Source: Ureibacillus thermosphaericus
GTDB lineage: Bacteria > Bacillota > Bacilli > Bacillales_A > Planococcaceae
Reading direction: 5' to 3'
Length of the DNA stretch: 46,318 nt
Assembly: GCF_012396605.1 (NCBI RefSeq)
Contig: NZ_JAAXPW010000027.1
Span: 1 to 46,318, forward strand
The notes beneath the pieces are model-generated. The model saw nothing but the letters and a program-made list of their open reading frames with translations, ran no database searches and was not told the DNA's origin. Numbering within the stretch: the first letter of the stretch is position 1; each line of letters opens with the position of its first letter. The translations under genes were made by a program, and so were the position numbers. Positions 34,677-43,731 of this stretch are shown here, piece after piece.

Positions 34677-34733
34677 AAAAATTAGCTGGAGGTTGACTAT
34701 TTATAGTGAAAAGTCAACCTCCAGCTAATTTTT
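34677..34733. terminator. Very strong bidirectional terminator (22-bp perfect stem)
   Basis: 34677-34698 pairs perfectly with 34712-34733 around a 13-nt loop, with A5 and T5 ends. It sits between convergent genes and includes part of the leftward stop codon. Confidence 0.92.
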
Positions 34734-34923
34734 ATACATGGAATAAAATGATTTTTCCTGAAGAGTTTACGAGTCGATGCGTTTTATCTTGAACCCCTTT
34801 TTCTTCAATGCGTTTTTGGCCTTCTATTATGGCTTCTTGTTCATTTTCAAATTCCCAAACTTCATTAAATAATAGTTCCCCTGATTTTTCGTAAGCCGTG
34901 AAATAAAAATTTGCCATTTTCAT
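34732..34923 (-). CDS. Small conserved-looking protein, unknown function
   Basis: About 61-63 residues: MKMANFYFTAYEKSGELLF, a charged central helix (NEQEAIIEGQKRIEEKG) and a short beta-like end SSGKIILFHV. It looks like a small alpha/beta fold with an aromatic N-terminal strand. ATG 34923 has AAAAGGATGGG before it; ATG 34917, two codons on, is also possible. Not named. It lies between the enoyl-CoA hydratase and yhaM, divergent from yhaM. Confidence 0.7.
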   Translation of the reverse strand: MKMANFYFTAYEKSGELLFNEVWEFENEQEAIIEGQKRIEEKGVQDKTHRLVNSSGKIILFHV

Positions 34924-35088
34924 CCCATCCTTTTTTGAAAATTCAATATTATTATACAACAAAAATAAAGCAAGTTTATAGAATTATAATTTATGGATTC
35001 TAACATCGAATCAAGTTTAAACAAATGGTACAATGAAAAATGAACGATTAATTTGAACGATGAAGGGAAAGAAAAGGGAGTGTCGGAT

Positions 35089-36033
35089 ATGCCAGGTATT
35101 ACTCAACTCCAGCCAGGAGATGCAGTGAATCAATTTTTGCTTATTAAACAAGCAACCAAGGGAGTAACAACGGTGGGTAAGCCTTTCATGACGCTCATTC
35201 TCCAAGATAAAAGTGGCGATATCGAAGCAAAGCTTTGGGATACGAATGAAGAGCATGAAAAAATGTACCAACCGCAAGTGATTGTAAAAATCGGTGGAGA
35301 AATCCATGAATATCGCGGTAAAAACCAACTTCGCATAAAACAAATTCGACTAGCAAAACCGGAAGACGGGATACAGATAAATGATTTAATTCCTTCTGCT
35401 GCAACACCAAAGGAAAAATTATTTGAAGAGTTAACCCAATTTTTCTTTGAAATTAAAAATCCCAAAATTTCTAGAATCACCCGTTTTCTAATGAAAAAAT
35501 ATCAATCGGAATTGACTGTTTTCCCCGCAGCCTCTAAAAACCACCATGATTATGTTTCTGGATTATTAGATCATATCGTGCATATGTTGAGATTAGGGAA
35601 GGCAATTTGTGAATTATATCCAACATTAAATAAAGATTTAGTTTATGCTGGAATTATATTGCATGATATAGGGAAAGTGAAGGAATTGTCCGGCCCCGTA
35701 TCAACAACATATACGGTAGAAGGAAATTTACTAGGTCATATTACAATCATGGTTGATGAAATCGGGCAAGCGGCAAAGGAATTAGGAATTGAAGGAGAAG
35801 AAGTGATGGTATTACAACATATCGTTCTTTCTCATCATGGGAAGGAAGAATGGGGAAGCCCGAAAAAACCGATGATTCAAGAGGCGGAAATTTTGCATTA
35901 TATTGATAATATTGATGCGAAAATGAATATGCTAACGAGGGCATTAAACAAAACAAAGCCAGGAGAATTTACGGAACGTATATTTGCGCTGGATAATCGT
36001 TCATTTTATAAACCAAAATTTGAAGAATTTTAA
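35089..36033 (+). CDS. yhaM: 3'-5' exoribonuclease YhaM
   Basis: About 315 residues. An N-terminal OB-fold nucleic-acid-binding domain (about 10-95, [25 protein letters not shown]) precedes an HD domain (about 150-290) with [20 protein letters not shown] and [12 protein letters not shown] metal ligands. This is the exact architecture of YhaM, a metal-dependent exonuclease trimming RNA 3' ends. ATG 35089 follows AAGGGAG; a longer TTG reading from 35053 lacks a site. It is next to prsA as in B. subtilis. Confidence 0.95.
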   Translation: MPGITQLQPGDAVNQFLLIKQATKGVTTVGKPFMTLILQDKSGDIEAKLWDTNEEHEKMYQPQVIVKIGGEIHEYRGKNQLRIKQIRLAKPEDGIQINDLIPSAATPKEKLFEELTQFFFEIKNPKISRITRFLMKKYQSELTVFPAASKNHHDYVSGLLDHIVHMLRLGKAICELYPTLNKDLVYAGIILHDIGKVKELSGPVSTTYTVEGNLLGHITIMVDEIGQAAKELGIEGEEVMVLQHIVLSHHGKEEWGSPKKPMIQEAEILHYIDNIDAKMNMLTRALNKTKPGEFTERIFALDNRSFYKPKFEEF

Positions 36034-36059
36034 TATTGAGTGGATGAACAAAAAGAGGG

Positions 36060-36096
36060 GACGAAGAAAGCAATGGGTTTTCTTCGTTTTCTTTTT
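36060..36096 (+). terminator. Terminator after yhaM
   Basis: ACGAAGAAA / TTTCTTCGT with following T4CT6. Confidence 0.8.
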
Positions 36097-36228
36097 TCTT
36101 TAAGGAATGTTATGACATGTTATCATAAGATAGTATTTCTTGATTCGCGATGATGTACTTTGATATAACAATTATTCGATAGTGAATGGTGGAATGCTAC
36201 TGAATTCGGTAAATTATTTTTTGAAAAA

Positions 36229-36268
36229 ATAAATGGTGCTGGGAGGATTCGCCAGCACCATTTTTAGC
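36229..36268 (-). terminator. Terminator after prsA (bidirectional)
   Basis: AAATGGTGCTGG / CCAGCACCATTT, 12 perfect pairs with a 9-nt loop. On the minus strand it is followed by ATTTTTT. Confidence 0.85.
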
Positions 36269-36310
36269 ATGAAAAGGTGATCTTTCAAAACATTTCGTAC
36301 TTAATCTGTA

Positions 36311-37183
36311 TTATTCTTTTTCTTTAGAATCTTCTTCAGTTAATAAAATTTGTGAAAATGCATCTTTTAAGTCTTTATCTTTTATTTCAATTTTCGCTTC
36401 TTTCACTAACTCTGTTAATTTCGCTGCAAATCCGCCTTTCATGTTAATTAATTCTTGGCGAATTTCATCTTTTTTCTCTTCTAAAGTACCATAATTTTCA
36501 ACTTCACGTTTGTCCAAAAGTTGAATGATATGGTAGCCGAAATCTGTTTTAACTGGTTCGCTAATTTCATTTACTTCTAATGCATAAGCAGCATCGTTAA
36601 ATTCTGTTACCATTGTTCCAACAGTAAACCAGCCTAAATCGCCGCCTTGTTCAGCGTTGGCAGTGTCTTTAGAATATTCTTTCGCTAATTCAACAAAGTC
36701 TTCACCTTTATTAAGCTTTTCAAGGACTTCTTTAGCAGTAGCTTCGTCATCCACTAAAATATGGCGAGCATGCAATTCATATTTTCCTTGGTTATAATAC
36801 TTTTCAATTTCTTCATCTGTTACTTCGATATCCTTTTCAGCTTTTTCTTGTAATAAAGTAAAGCGGATATTTGATTTAAATTGCTCTTCCGTTAATCCTT
36901 GTGATTGTAAAACGTCTTTGAAAGAATCTCCGAATTGTTCTTTATATTGATTGAAGCGCTCTTCTACTTCTTCGTCTTTTACTTCATAATTATTTTCTAG
37001 AACATGCTCAATCACTACTTGCTCTAATAACATGCTACCAGCTAATTGTTTAATTTCATCATAGAATTCATCTTTTGTGATGTCGCCATATTTTGTAGAA
37101 ACCACTACTTCATTACCAGAGTTGCAAGCAGATAATGTAAATACGGATGTTGCTAATGCAATAGCTAAAAATGTTTTCTTCAT
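36311..37183 (-). CDS. prsA: Foldase lipoprotein PrsA (parvulin-type peptidyl-prolyl isomerase)
   Basis: A 290-residue secreted lipoprotein. Its signal peptide ends in the lipobox LSAC (lipidated C20), so it is anchored outside the membrane. An N-terminal helical chaperone part is followed by a parvulin domain at about 136-226 ([46 protein letters not shown]). A charged C-terminal helix ends in KEKE. It folds exported proteins at the cytoplasmic membrane. Neighbouring hpr encodes a known repressor of prsA-linked secretion genes in Bacillus. Confidence 0.95.
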   Translation of the reverse strand: MKKTFLAIALATSVFTLSACNSGNEVVVSTKYGDITKDEFYDEIKQLAGSMLLEQVVIEHVLENNYEVKDEEVEERFNQYKEQFGDSFKDVLQSQGLTEEQFKSNIRFTLLQEKAEKDIEVTDEEIEKYYNQGKYELHARHILVDDEATAKEVLEKLNKGEDFVELAKEYSKDTANAEQGGDLGWFTVGTMVTEFNDAAYALEVNEISEPVKTDFGYHIIQLLDKREVENYGTLEEKKDEIRQELINMKGGFAAKLTELVKEAKIEIKDKDLKDAFSQILLTEEDSKEKE

Positions 37184-37326
37184 AAATATACTTTCTCTCC
37201 CTGTCTTTAAAATCCAATTGTAACTATAACATAAACGAATAAAAATCTAAATGGTTGCACTAATATGTTTGCCTAAGTAGCCCATTACCTACTGCATAAT
37301 ATAGGCATTAGAAAGGAGGTGTCGTT

Positions 37327-37431
37327 ATGGGTCAAAGTTATGGTGGTGGATACGGAGGTAGCTCCTGGTTCGCGCTATTGGTTGTGTTGTTTATCTTATT
37401 AATCATTGTTGGTGCAGCTTACATGCATTGA
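37327..37431 (+). CDS. YjcZ-family small membrane protein
   Basis: A 34-residue gene: ATG 37327 preceded by GAAAGGAGGTG. The peptide has a Gly/Tyr/Ser-rich head (MGQSYGGGYGGSSW) and one hydrophobic helix (FALLVVLFILLIIVGAAYM), the pattern of the YjcZ/YczN family found in sporulating Bacillales. It is flanked by its own terminator. Exact role unknown; family members are expressed in sporulation. Confidence 0.9.
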   Translation: MGQSYGGGYGGSSWFALLVVLFILLIIVGAAYMH

Positions 37432-37442
37432 TTACAGTGAAT

Positions 37443-37471
37443 TGAGCTAAAGGAATTCCTTTAGCTCTTTT
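37443..37471 (+). terminator. Terminator after the yjcZ-like gene
   Basis: GAGCTAAAGGAATTCCTTTAGCTC hairpin followed by TTTTAT. Confidence 0.8.
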
Positions 37472-37511
37472 ATCTATATTGAACTATAATTGTAACCTAC
37501 ATCTCCTCTTA

Positions 37512-37703
37512 TTAAAAATTGATGGCAACATACACCTCAATATAAAAGGATATTAGTAAAATCGTTACTAATATATTAATTGTGCTAAAAATTTTTGGTT
37601 GTTTTTCTTCAGGTATTTCTTTTTGCATACATAGTGAATATGTCATTTTGTTAATTTGGAATAAATAAAATACCGAGAATAGCACTACAATTAACAGTAG
37701 CAA
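37512..37703 (-). CDS. Small membrane protein, unknown function
   Basis: 63 residues with two hydrophobic helices: residues 1-24 (MLLLIVVLFSVFYLF) and about 40-60 (ILVTILLISFYIEVYVAI), joined by a charged loop KEIPEEKQPK. TTG 37703 is preceded by GGGGAGGAATAGAC, a good site. Located where Bacillus carries yhaK/yhaL-type small genes, but it does not look like YhaL. Not recognised. Confidence 0.6.
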   Translation of the reverse strand: MLLLIVVLFSVFYLFQINKMTYSLCMQKEIPEEKQPKIFSTINILVTILLISFYIEVYVAINF

Positions 37704-37787
37704 GTCTATTCCTCCCCTCTATCACTTCATTTAAGAATAACAAAAAGTGGTACCATCCCACAAGTGAGTAATTGAATATTTATCGTT

Positions 37788-38348
37788 TTAATTGTTGGGA
37801 ATGTTTGAAAAACTAGGAGGAACTAGAATTTCATAACCTTTAGGTGTTTCCTCTATTACAGCATTTTTTGGTGCTTTCACCAAATGTATAAAATATAATA
37901 TGTCTACTAAGCAAATACCACAATGATATCCGAGTAGTAAACAAGCGTAATGTGAATAATAGGGAAGGAATATTGCTACAAGTATAAGTAAAGTATTTAC
38001 AATAATAAATGGAGTTAAAAGAATAAACATATATCTTTTTTTCGGTAACATTTTTTTAATTCGAATTTGAACTATGGGAATCAGTTTAAACTCAAATCTC
38101 CATTTTAATTTAACCGATTTGCGATAAGAAAACAGTGAATAATAATGAATTAGCTTATGCAGCGGGTATAAAAGTAAACAAACTAATATAAATAATGGGA
38201 AATGATGAGCATCATATATTAATGGACGGTTTGCACCGATGATAATAAATGAAAAAGAAAAAACAAGAATAAAAATAATGATTGCATAAAATACAAGGCG
38301 AGGTGTACGATATTCTCTTTTTATGTTAATCGTTTTCCAACAATGCAT
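37788..38348 (-). CDS. yhaJ: DUF3267 membrane protein, YhaJ-like
   Basis: The 186-residue protein has four to five hydrophobic segments and begins MHCWKTINIKREYRTPRL, close to YhaJ of Bacillus, which lies at the same place next to hpr. DUF3267 proteins are proposed zincin proteases with a HExxH-like site. Here the corresponding site in LLLYPLHKLIHYY reads HKLIH, so the catalytic Glu is absent. A structural or non-peptidase role is therefore likely. GAGGAG lies ten bases before the ATG. It sits between the 37512 gene and hpr, same strand. Confidence 0.75.
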   Translation of the reverse strand: MHCWKTINIKREYRTPRLVFYAIIIFILVFSFSFIIIGANRPLIYDAHHFPLFILVCLLLYPLHKLIHYYSLFSYRKSVKLKWRFEFKLIPIVQIRIKKMLPKKRYMFILLTPFIIVNTLLILVAIFLPYYSHYACLLLGYHCGICLVDILYFIHLVKAPKNAVIEETPKGYEILVPPSFSNIPNN

Positions 38349-38424
38349 ATTTGCAATACTCCTCTATCTGAAATTAAGAAAATTGTAAAACAAACTGAAT
38401 TATTATGCTAATAATTTTGCAGAC

Positions 38425-38453
38425 AAAAGAAAAAAGAGTGTACCTAATACACT
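38425..38453 (-). terminator. Terminator after hpr
   Basis: GAGTGT / ACACTC short stem with a T6 run on the minus strand. Confidence 0.7.
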
Positions 38454-38471
38454 CCCCATAATCCCCAATTG

Positions 38472-39047
38472 CTATTTATTCATTAATATTTCATTTTTAA
38501 TAACTACTTCATGCGTATCTTTTTCTTCTATAGATTCTTTAAAATTTTTGAAAGATCTCTCAAATATTTCGATAAAATCTTCCCCGTAAATATTTCGAAT
38601 AATTGCCATAACGTCTAAAAATTCTGGAAATCTACCATACAATTCTTTCAATGCTAGAGATCCTTCCAAAATAGAGTGTTCCGTATCCAAGTAATGATCA
38701 TACATACGAATCACTAGCTCTGCTCCCTCAGGAGTGAGTTCAACATACGTATTGCGCTTGTCATCATCGCGCTTTGAAAATTTAAGAAGCCCGCGCTCTT
38801 CTAATTTCTTTGAGAAGTTGAACGCAGTTGATACGTGCATTACCCCAAACCTTGCAACATCTGAAATTGATGCACCTTGCAAATGGAAAGCAATCCATAA
38901 AATGTGGTGTTCGTTAATGTTTAAATTAAACGGTTTAATCCATTGTTGCCAGTCTTTTTCGACGGCTTTCCACAAAGCTTTTGAAAGTTGGGCAATTCGT
39001 TGGCTATAAATCATAGCCTCTTTCAACGTATAAGATTCTACAGACAA
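38472..39047 (-). CDS. hpr: MarR-family transition-state regulator Hpr (ScoC)
   Basis: A 191-residue MarR-type winged helix protein (about residues 20-120: [30 protein letters not shown], wing [16 protein letters not shown]). It represses extracellular protease genes and sporulation-linked genes in Bacillus. Length, the long N-terminal helix and the [19 protein letters not shown]-terminal helix match Hpr/ScoC specifically. The start is TTG 39047 with AAGGTG before it. Own terminator; yhaH and trpP follow upstream on the same strand. Confidence 0.93.
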   Translation of the reverse strand: MSVESYTLKEAMIYSQRIAQLSKALWKAVEKDWQQWIKPFNLNINEHHILWIAFHLQGASISDVARFGVMHVSTAFNFSKKLEERGLLKFSKRDDDKRNTYVELTPEGAELVIRMYDHYLDTEHSILEGSLALKELYGRFPEFLDVMAIIRNIYGEDFIEIFERSFKNFKESIEEKDTHEVVIKNEILMNK

Positions 39048-39238
39048 TTTGATTCACCTTCTTATTATAGGATTTTAAAATATTATAGCAATAAAAGAAA
39101 AAAGTTTAAAGTTAGAAAAAATAAATAAATGAAAAGTGATTAATAAATGTTATTTTTTAATAAAATTTGAAAAAATAGTGCTAAAAACACATTGTTGTTT
39201 AGTTATAAAGTCCTGGATATTATTATACTGAGTATATT

Positions 39239-39604
39239 TTAACCTTTTTTGATTTGTGAAAGATTATTCTCGATTTCGCTTAGGCTTTTCTGTAATTGTT
39301 CCAATTCTTCTTTTAAATTTTGTGAACTTGGTTGAACATCTTGTGTAAATTGTGAAATGGAATTTTTTACATCGAATAATATTTGTGGAATAGTAATTTT
39401 CACTTCATTTGTTAAAGTGGAGATCCCATTTTTTATGTCATTGATTTGATTATTTAATTGACTCATAGTTGTTTTTAAATTTTTGGAAGTAGTCGCGATA
39501 TTCATTCGTAATTGATTGCCTGTTTGTGGAGTTGTGAAAATTGCAGTCGTAATTCCTGCAATGACTCCAGCAGTTAGTCCGATTAAAAATGGTTTTGCAC
39601 GCAT
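39239..39604 (-). CDS. yhaH: YtxH-domain protein YhaH
   Basis: The 121-residue protein starts with a Gly/Ala-rich hydrophobic segment (FLIGLTAGVIAGITTAIFTTPQTG), the YtxH-type membrane helix. A long amphipathic coiled-coil follows to the end (about 35-120, many N, S, Q, K, E). Position between hpr and trpP matches yhaH in Bacillus. Role unknown; YtxH proteins are general-stress-associated. AAGGGAGAG precedes the ATG. Confidence 0.82.
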   Translation of the reverse strand: MRAKPFLIGLTAGVIAGITTAIFTTPQTGNQLRMNIATTSKNLKTTMSQLNNQINDIKNGISTLTNEVKITIPQILFDVKNSISQFTQDVQPSSQNLKEELEQLQKSLSEIENNLSQIKKG

Positions 39605-39701
39605 TGAAAATCTCTCCCTTTTTTTGTAATTAGTATGTAAAGAAATTGTCTAAAATATTAATTCTTGTACTTATCCATATTAAACCAAAATGAAAGAAAA
39701 T

Positions 39702-39732
39702 AAAAAAGCTATCTAAGTAAAACTTAGACAGC
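39702..39732 (-). terminator. Terminator after trpP
   Basis: GCT-TCTAAGT / ACTTAGA-AGC stem; T6 follows on the minus strand. Confidence 0.8.
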
Positions 39733-39745
39733 GAAATATCCAATA

Positions 39746-40285
39746 TTATGATACTTGTGTAACAGAAGTTTCGAATTTGGAACGCATTAACAAACCTTTT
39801 AAAATAGGATAAATAATTGCAAATGCAATGATATTTGCAATCGTTGCAGGAATTACTCCCGTTACAAACATAATGCCAAAAGCTGCTGGCATTTCGCCTA
39901 CTAATAATAGCAACATTGATAAAAATACAGTTCCTGATAACAACGTTCCTAATCCAATCAAAATACCGTAAGCTACAACATTTTTTGCAAATTTATTTAC
40001 TAAAAGTACTACAACAAAAAAGATAAAACCTGTGGCAAATTTATCGATGATATTTGGAATGAGTGATCCTGGAATTGATGAGAATAAACCGGAAAGAACA
40101 CCAGTTACTACTGAAAGGATAAAAGTATCTCGAACAGTAGGGAATAAAATAATCCCGACAAACATCATCGTTAACATTAAATCTGGCTTAATTCCACCAC
40201 CGATTGGAACTGGTGGCATCACTAAATAAAGAGCTGTACCGATCCCCACTAAAAGGGCCATTAACACTAAATTTTTCGTTTTCAT
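39746..40285 (-). CDS. trpP: Tryptophan transporter TrpP
   Basis: A 179-residue hydrophobic protein with five to six membrane helices, similar to Bacillus TrpP (YhaG). The N-terminal MALLVGIGTALYLVMPPVPIGGGIKPD resembles the substrate-specific subunits of ECF transporters, with which TrpP shares a fold. It imports tryptophan. The leader carries a TRAP-type binding site over the Shine-Dalgarno (see 40293-40325), so translation should fall when tryptophan is plentiful. It sits in the hpr-yhaH-trpP-hit order, and serC, which lies near here in B. subtilis, is absent. Confidence 0.93.
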   Translation of the reverse strand: MKTKNLVLMALLVGIGTALYLVMPPVPIGGGIKPDLMLTMMFVGIILFPTVRDTFILSVVTGVLSGLFSSIPGSLIPNIIDKFATGFIFFVVVLLVNKFAKNVVAYGILIGLGTLLSGTVFLSMLLLLVGEMPAAFGIMFVTGVIPATIANIIAFAIIYPILKGLLMRSKFETSVTQVS

Positions 40286-40292
40286 AATAAAT

Positions 40293-40325
40293 CTCTCCTC
40301 TACTAAACTATGCTCTACTTTCCTA
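40293..40325 (-). promoter_or_regulatory. TRAP-type binding site overlapping the trpP ribosome binding site
   Basis: Read on the minus strand from 40325 down: seven triplets (three UAG, three GAG, one AAG), each separated by exactly two nucleotides, at 40325, 40320, 40315, 40310, 40305, 40300 and 40295. The last two form the Shine-Dalgarno GAGGAGAG, seven bases before the trpP ATG. TRAP binds (G/U)AG repeats with 2-nt spacers, and in B. subtilis represses trpP translation in this way. Pattern seen directly; protein identity inferred. Confidence 0.85.
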
Positions 40326-40429
40326 ACGTGCCCTCAAGCCGTTAGCGAAAATATATAGTATGATTGTAATCTTAAAAGAAATAATTTTCAAGCAATTTTA
40401 ATAGGATAGTAACAACTTTTTTAAATGAC

Positions 40430-40464
40430 AAAGACTGACTCGTGGAATTGTTTTGAGCCAGTCT
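40430..40464 (-). terminator. Terminator after hit
   Basis: AGACTG-CTC / GAG-CAGTCT imperfect stem with TTTGTCATTT on the minus strand. Confidence 0.65.
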
Positions 40465-40473
40465 GAGAAAGCA

Positions 40474-40899
40474 TTACTTATTCAAATTTGCTTTAATTTC
40501 ATCCGCAATTGCTTTTAATGTGTCAGGAGTAAACTCATCTTTTTTCGTTTCCCAACGTACTATATATCCATCGTTTTCGTCATAGCGTGGAATGAAGTGC
40601 AAGTGATAATGGAATACTGTTTGTCCAGCAAAGGCACCGTTGTTGTTCAATGTATTCATTCCTTGTGGATTAAACGCTTTTTTAATGGCATTTGCAATTT
40701 TTGGTGCAGCTGCATATAAATTTCGTGCTACATCTTCAGGCATTTCAAATAAGTCTTTGACGTGTTGTTTTGGAATTAATAAAGTATGTCCTTTTGTTAA
40801 TGGCGCTACGTCCATGAAAGCTAAAACATGTTCATCTTCATATACTTTATTTGATGGAATGGAACCTTCAATAATTTTGCAGAAAATGCAGTCGCTCAT
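40474..40899 (-). CDS. hit: HIT-family nucleotide hydrolase Hit
   Basis: A histidine-triad protein of about 141 residues. The active site is FHYHLHFIP (H97, H99, H101), with C4/C7 at the N-terminus (CIFCKI) likely binding zinc. It hydrolyses AMP- or acyl-linked nucleotides such as adenosine phosphoramidates; the cell substrate is not defined. It is divergent from ecsA, as in Bacillus. ATG 40899 follows AAAGGATTGGG; the in-frame upstream ATG at 40917 is also possible. Confidence 0.92.
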   Translation of the reverse strand: MSDCIFCKIIEGSIPSNKVYEDEHVLAFMDVAPLTKGHTLLIPKQHVKDLFEMPEDVARNLYAAAPKIANAIKKAFNPQGMNTLNNNGAFAGQTVFHYHLHFIPRYDENDGYIVRWETKKDEFTPDTLKAIADEIKANLNK

Positions 40900-41005
40900 T
40901 TCACCCAATCCTTTCATACAAAATTTATCTACATTTTAACATATTTCATGAGATGAATACATTTTCTAATTTTGATAAACTGTAGGAAGAATAGGAGTGT
41001 TAACT

Positions 41006-41740
41006 ATGTTGGAAGTAAAGGATGTAACAGGTGGATATACAAGAAAACCCGTCATTAAAGATTTGAACTTTTCAATTGGACAAGGGGAATTGGTTGGCTT
41101 AATTGGTTTAAATGGCGCTGGAAAAAGTACAACTATTAAACATATAATTGGGACGCTTCTTCCACAAAAAGGAGAAATCCGTTTAAATGGTGTTACGTTA
41201 AACGAAGATATTGAAACATATCGTTCATCTTTTTCCTATATTCCCGAAACGCCCGTATTATATGATGAACTTACGTTAAAAGAACATTTGGAATTAACGG
41301 CGATGGCATACGGCATTGATCAGCATACTTTAAAGGAACGTTCCGGAAAATTATTAGAAGAATTCCGGATGGAGAAGCGCCTCAATTGGTTCCCATCCCA
41401 TTTTTCAAAGGGAATGAAGCAAAAGGTGATGATTATGTGCGCCTTTTTAGTAAAACCTTCATTATATATAATTGATGAACCATTTGTTGGGCTCGATCCG
41501 TTAGGGATTCAATCATTGCTTAACCAAATGACTGAAAGGAAAAACGAAGGGGCTTCTGTTTTAATGTCTACGCACGTTTTATCGACGGCTGAGAAACATT
41601 GTGACCGCATCATTTTCCTTCATGAAGGACGAGTTCGTGCACAGGGAACGATGGAAGATTTACGAAAAGCGTTTAATATGCCAAATGCAACGTTAGATGA
41701 TTTATATATTGCCATGACGAAGGAGCAACATAATGAGTAA
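41006..41740 (+). CDS. ecsA: ABC transporter ATP-binding protein EcsA
   Basis: An ATPase of about 244 residues. Walker A is GLNGAGKST, the signature region is HFSKGMKQKVM, and Walker B with D-loop is LYIIDEPFVGLDPLG; the switch His is in STHVLS. Ecs is linked to protease secretion, competence and regulated intramembrane proteolysis in Bacillus, and the C-terminal NMPNATLDDLYIAMTKEQ is typical of EcsA. ATG 41006 has TAGGAG before it; an earlier in-frame GTG at 40997 lies within that site. It overlaps ecsB by eight bases, so the two are coupled. Confidence 0.95.
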   Translation: MLEVKDVTGGYTRKPVIKDLNFSIGQGELVGLIGLNGAGKSTTIKHIIGTLLPQKGEIRLNGVTLNEDIETYRSSFSYIPETPVLYDELTLKEHLELTAMAYGIDQHTLKERSGKLLEEFRMEKRLNWFPSHFSKGMKQKVMIMCAFLVKPSLYIIDEPFVGLDPLGIQSLLNQMTERKNEGASVLMSTHVLSTAEKHCDRIIFLHEGRVRAQGTMEDLRKAFNMPNATLDDLYIAMTKEQHNE

Positions 41741-42932
41741 TTTGGCAGAAGTATGGTCCAAACGTTTCGAACACTATATGATTGAAGTTCAAAAATATAT
41801 GCGTTTTGTGTTCACTGGGCATTTGGCTATTGTGATTGTGTTTGCCATTGGAGCGCTTGGGTTTCAATATAGCCAGTGGTTGCAAGTTGTATCATCCAAT
41901 TTCCCAGCTGAATGGCTTGTTGCTGTAGTGGTAGGTATTATCGTTGCATTTTCTCGTCCAGTCACTCTTTTAAAAGAGCCAGATCAAGTATATTTATTGC
42001 CATTAGAAAAACAGATGCCCATCTATTTCCGAAAAGCATTGAATTGGACTTTTTGGTCACAAGTTTTCCTATCTGCAATTTGCTATCTTATTGCGATTCC
42101 TTTATTGAATGCAGTCACGGAATTAGAATCATTGCATATTTGGCTTGGGTTGCTGTTTATCATCATACTGAAATATATTAACGTTCAAACTGAATTCCAT
42201 TATCGCTATGTCAATCGAGGGAATTTCATCGCTTTTGATCGCATAGCAAGAATGGCGGTATCAATTTTAGCGGTGCAAGCCATTCTATCGGTTCAATTTT
42301 GGTGGGCTTTCCTATATATATTGTTGCTTATAGTGTACAATCAGTCGTTAAAAAAGAAAGTAATCGTTCAACCAATTCCTTACGAACATTTTGTAAAATT
42401 GGAACAAAATCGTATGATGGCCTTTTACCGATTTGCGAACTACTTTACAGATGTTCCTCATATCCGCGGTGCAATAAAACGTAGAGCATGGTTAGATATC
42501 ATTTATAAATTTGTTCTATTTAATAAGGAAAGTACTCAAAGTTATTTAGTTTTCCGTACTTTTGTAAGAACGAATGACCATTTTTATTTATGGGTTCGTT
42601 TAACAGCCATTTTAGTGATTGTCGCGTTGACGATCGATATTCCGGTTGTATTATGGATTGTTGCAGGAGCATTAAGTTTTGCTACGACCATTCAGTTAAA
42701 ATATGCGTTATTGTCTTCTTCTGATTTTCGTATGGACATGCTTTTTCCAATAAAAGAGAATCAACGAAAGAAAGCTGTTCAAAAGCTATTGCGTATTTTT
42801 ATGATTATTCAAGGGATGCTAGTAATGCTTTGTGCCATTGGACAGCCATATTTCTTTGTTCCAGCTATTATTATCATTGTGATGAACGAGTTGACGTTTA
42901 ACTTGTCAAAAGATCCGGTTGTGCATGTTTAA
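41733..42932 (+). CDS. ecsB: ABC transporter permease EcsB
   Basis: The 399-residue permease has two groups of hydrophobic segments (about 25-75, 105-210, 285-310, 350-385) and a charged central cytoplasmic loop. AEVWSKRFEHYMIEVQKYMRF at the start and VVVGIIVAFSRPVTLLKEPDQVYLLPLE are family-specific. Partner of EcsA. No ecsC follows. Together with hpr, prsA and hit it forms the secretion-related block conserved with B. subtilis. Confidence 0.93.
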   Translation: MSNLAEVWSKRFEHYMIEVQKYMRFVFTGHLAIVIVFAIGALGFQYSQWLQVVSSNFPAEWLVAVVVGIIVAFSRPVTLLKEPDQVYLLPLEKQMPIYFRKALNWTFWSQVFLSAICYLIAIPLLNAVTELESLHIWLGLLFIIILKYINVQTEFHYRYVNRGNFIAFDRIARMAVSILAVQAILSVQFWWAFLYILLLIVYNQSLKKKVIVQPIPYEHFVKLEQNRMMAFYRFANYFTDVPHIRGAIKRRAWLDIIYKFVLFNKESTQSYLVFRTFVRTNDHFYLWVRLTAILVIVALTIDIPVVLWIVAGALSFATTIQLKYALLSSSDFRMDMLFPIKENQRKKAVQKLLRIFMIIQGMLVMLCAIGQPYFFVPAIIIIVMNELTFNLSKDPVVHV

Positions 42933-42955
42933 GTTGGATTATACATCTGCTATAT

Positions 42956-42996
42956 AAGCGTATTGGATTTCATAAGTGTTTTCCAATGCGCTTTTA
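42956..42996 (+). terminator. Terminator after ecsAB
   Basis: AAGCG-ATTGGA / TCCAAT-CGCTT stem with TTTTATT. The following gap (42997-43150) has no gene. Confidence 0.75.
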
Positions 42997-43150
42997 TTCT
43001 TGAGTTCTATTATGGAGAATCCAGAAAGTACAAATTACAACATGATAATCGTTTACTGTTTTTATTGTTGAAACAAAAAAGAGAGAGTTTTTTCCAATTT
43101 GTATTCATGAATATCCTACAAAATGAGATGAACTAGCGTAATTCCCATTC

Positions 43151-43642
43151 TCATAAAGTAGACACTAGAAGAAACTGCACATCCTCTTCTCCATCATTCC
43201 ACCAATAATGATTACGGCTAGATTCGAACATAATGGATTCCCCATTTCTTAATTCAAAAACGTTTCCTTCGAGAGAAACAGTTAAAATTCCAGATAACAC
43301 ATAAATAAACTCATGGCCGTAATGGGAAAATTCATTTCCTTTGTTTTCCTTTGGCTTTAGTGTCGCTAAGATCGGGTGAAATGAAGCCCCTTGAACATTG
43401 TTGGACAAGTCTTTGTAAAAAAACGGAAAAGATTTTGCTTGATAATTTGTATCAGAGAAGAACAAGCTTGGATTGACATTTAACGCATCGCTAATTTTTC
43501 TTAACGATTCTAACGTAACACTGCATTTATTTCTTTCTACTTGAGATAAAAAACTAATTGAAACCCCCGTCTGTTCAGACAAATCTTTTAAAGTCATCTT
43601 CTTCTTTTTTCGGATTTTTCGAAGCTTTTCCCCAATCATCAT
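43151..43642 (-). CDS. XRE-family regulator with cupin domain
   Basis: 163 residues. An N-terminal helix-turn-helix (about 5-60: LKDLSEQTGVSISFLSQVERNKCSVTLESLRKISDAL) is joined to a C-terminal cupin sensor (about 80-160: HYGHEFIYVLSGILTVSLEGN, LRNGESIMFESSRNHYWWN). PuuR-type proteins of this design repress catabolic genes until they bind an amino acid, polyamine or related compound. It is divergent from an MHS transporter and an ornithine-cyclodeaminase-family gene across 132 bp holding a palindrome, so it most likely controls them. Confidence 0.92.
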   Translation of the reverse strand: MMIGEKLRKIRKKKKMTLKDLSEQTGVSISFLSQVERNKCSVTLESLRKISDALNVNPSLFFSDTNYQAKSFPFFYKDLSNNVQGASFHPILATLKPKENKGNEFSHYGHEFIYVLSGILTVSLEGNVFELRNGESIMFESSRNHYWWNDGEEDVQFLLVSTL

Positions 43643-43731
43643 AAATAAACATCCCCCTAAAAAATAATAGAACTAATATCTAAATTTTTCATAGAAAATT
43701 CGAATGAATGTATGATTTCTTGCATAAATTT

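Noticed and set aside
34690-34705. TTGACTATTTATAG as a fourth copy of the array motif
   Set aside because: A single occurrence inside a 22-bp terminator stem, without neighbours at 21 bp.
36115-36140. Short inverted repeat TTATGA/TCATAA as operator or terminator
   Set aside because: Six-base arms in AT-rich DNA with no gene start nearby; likely chance.
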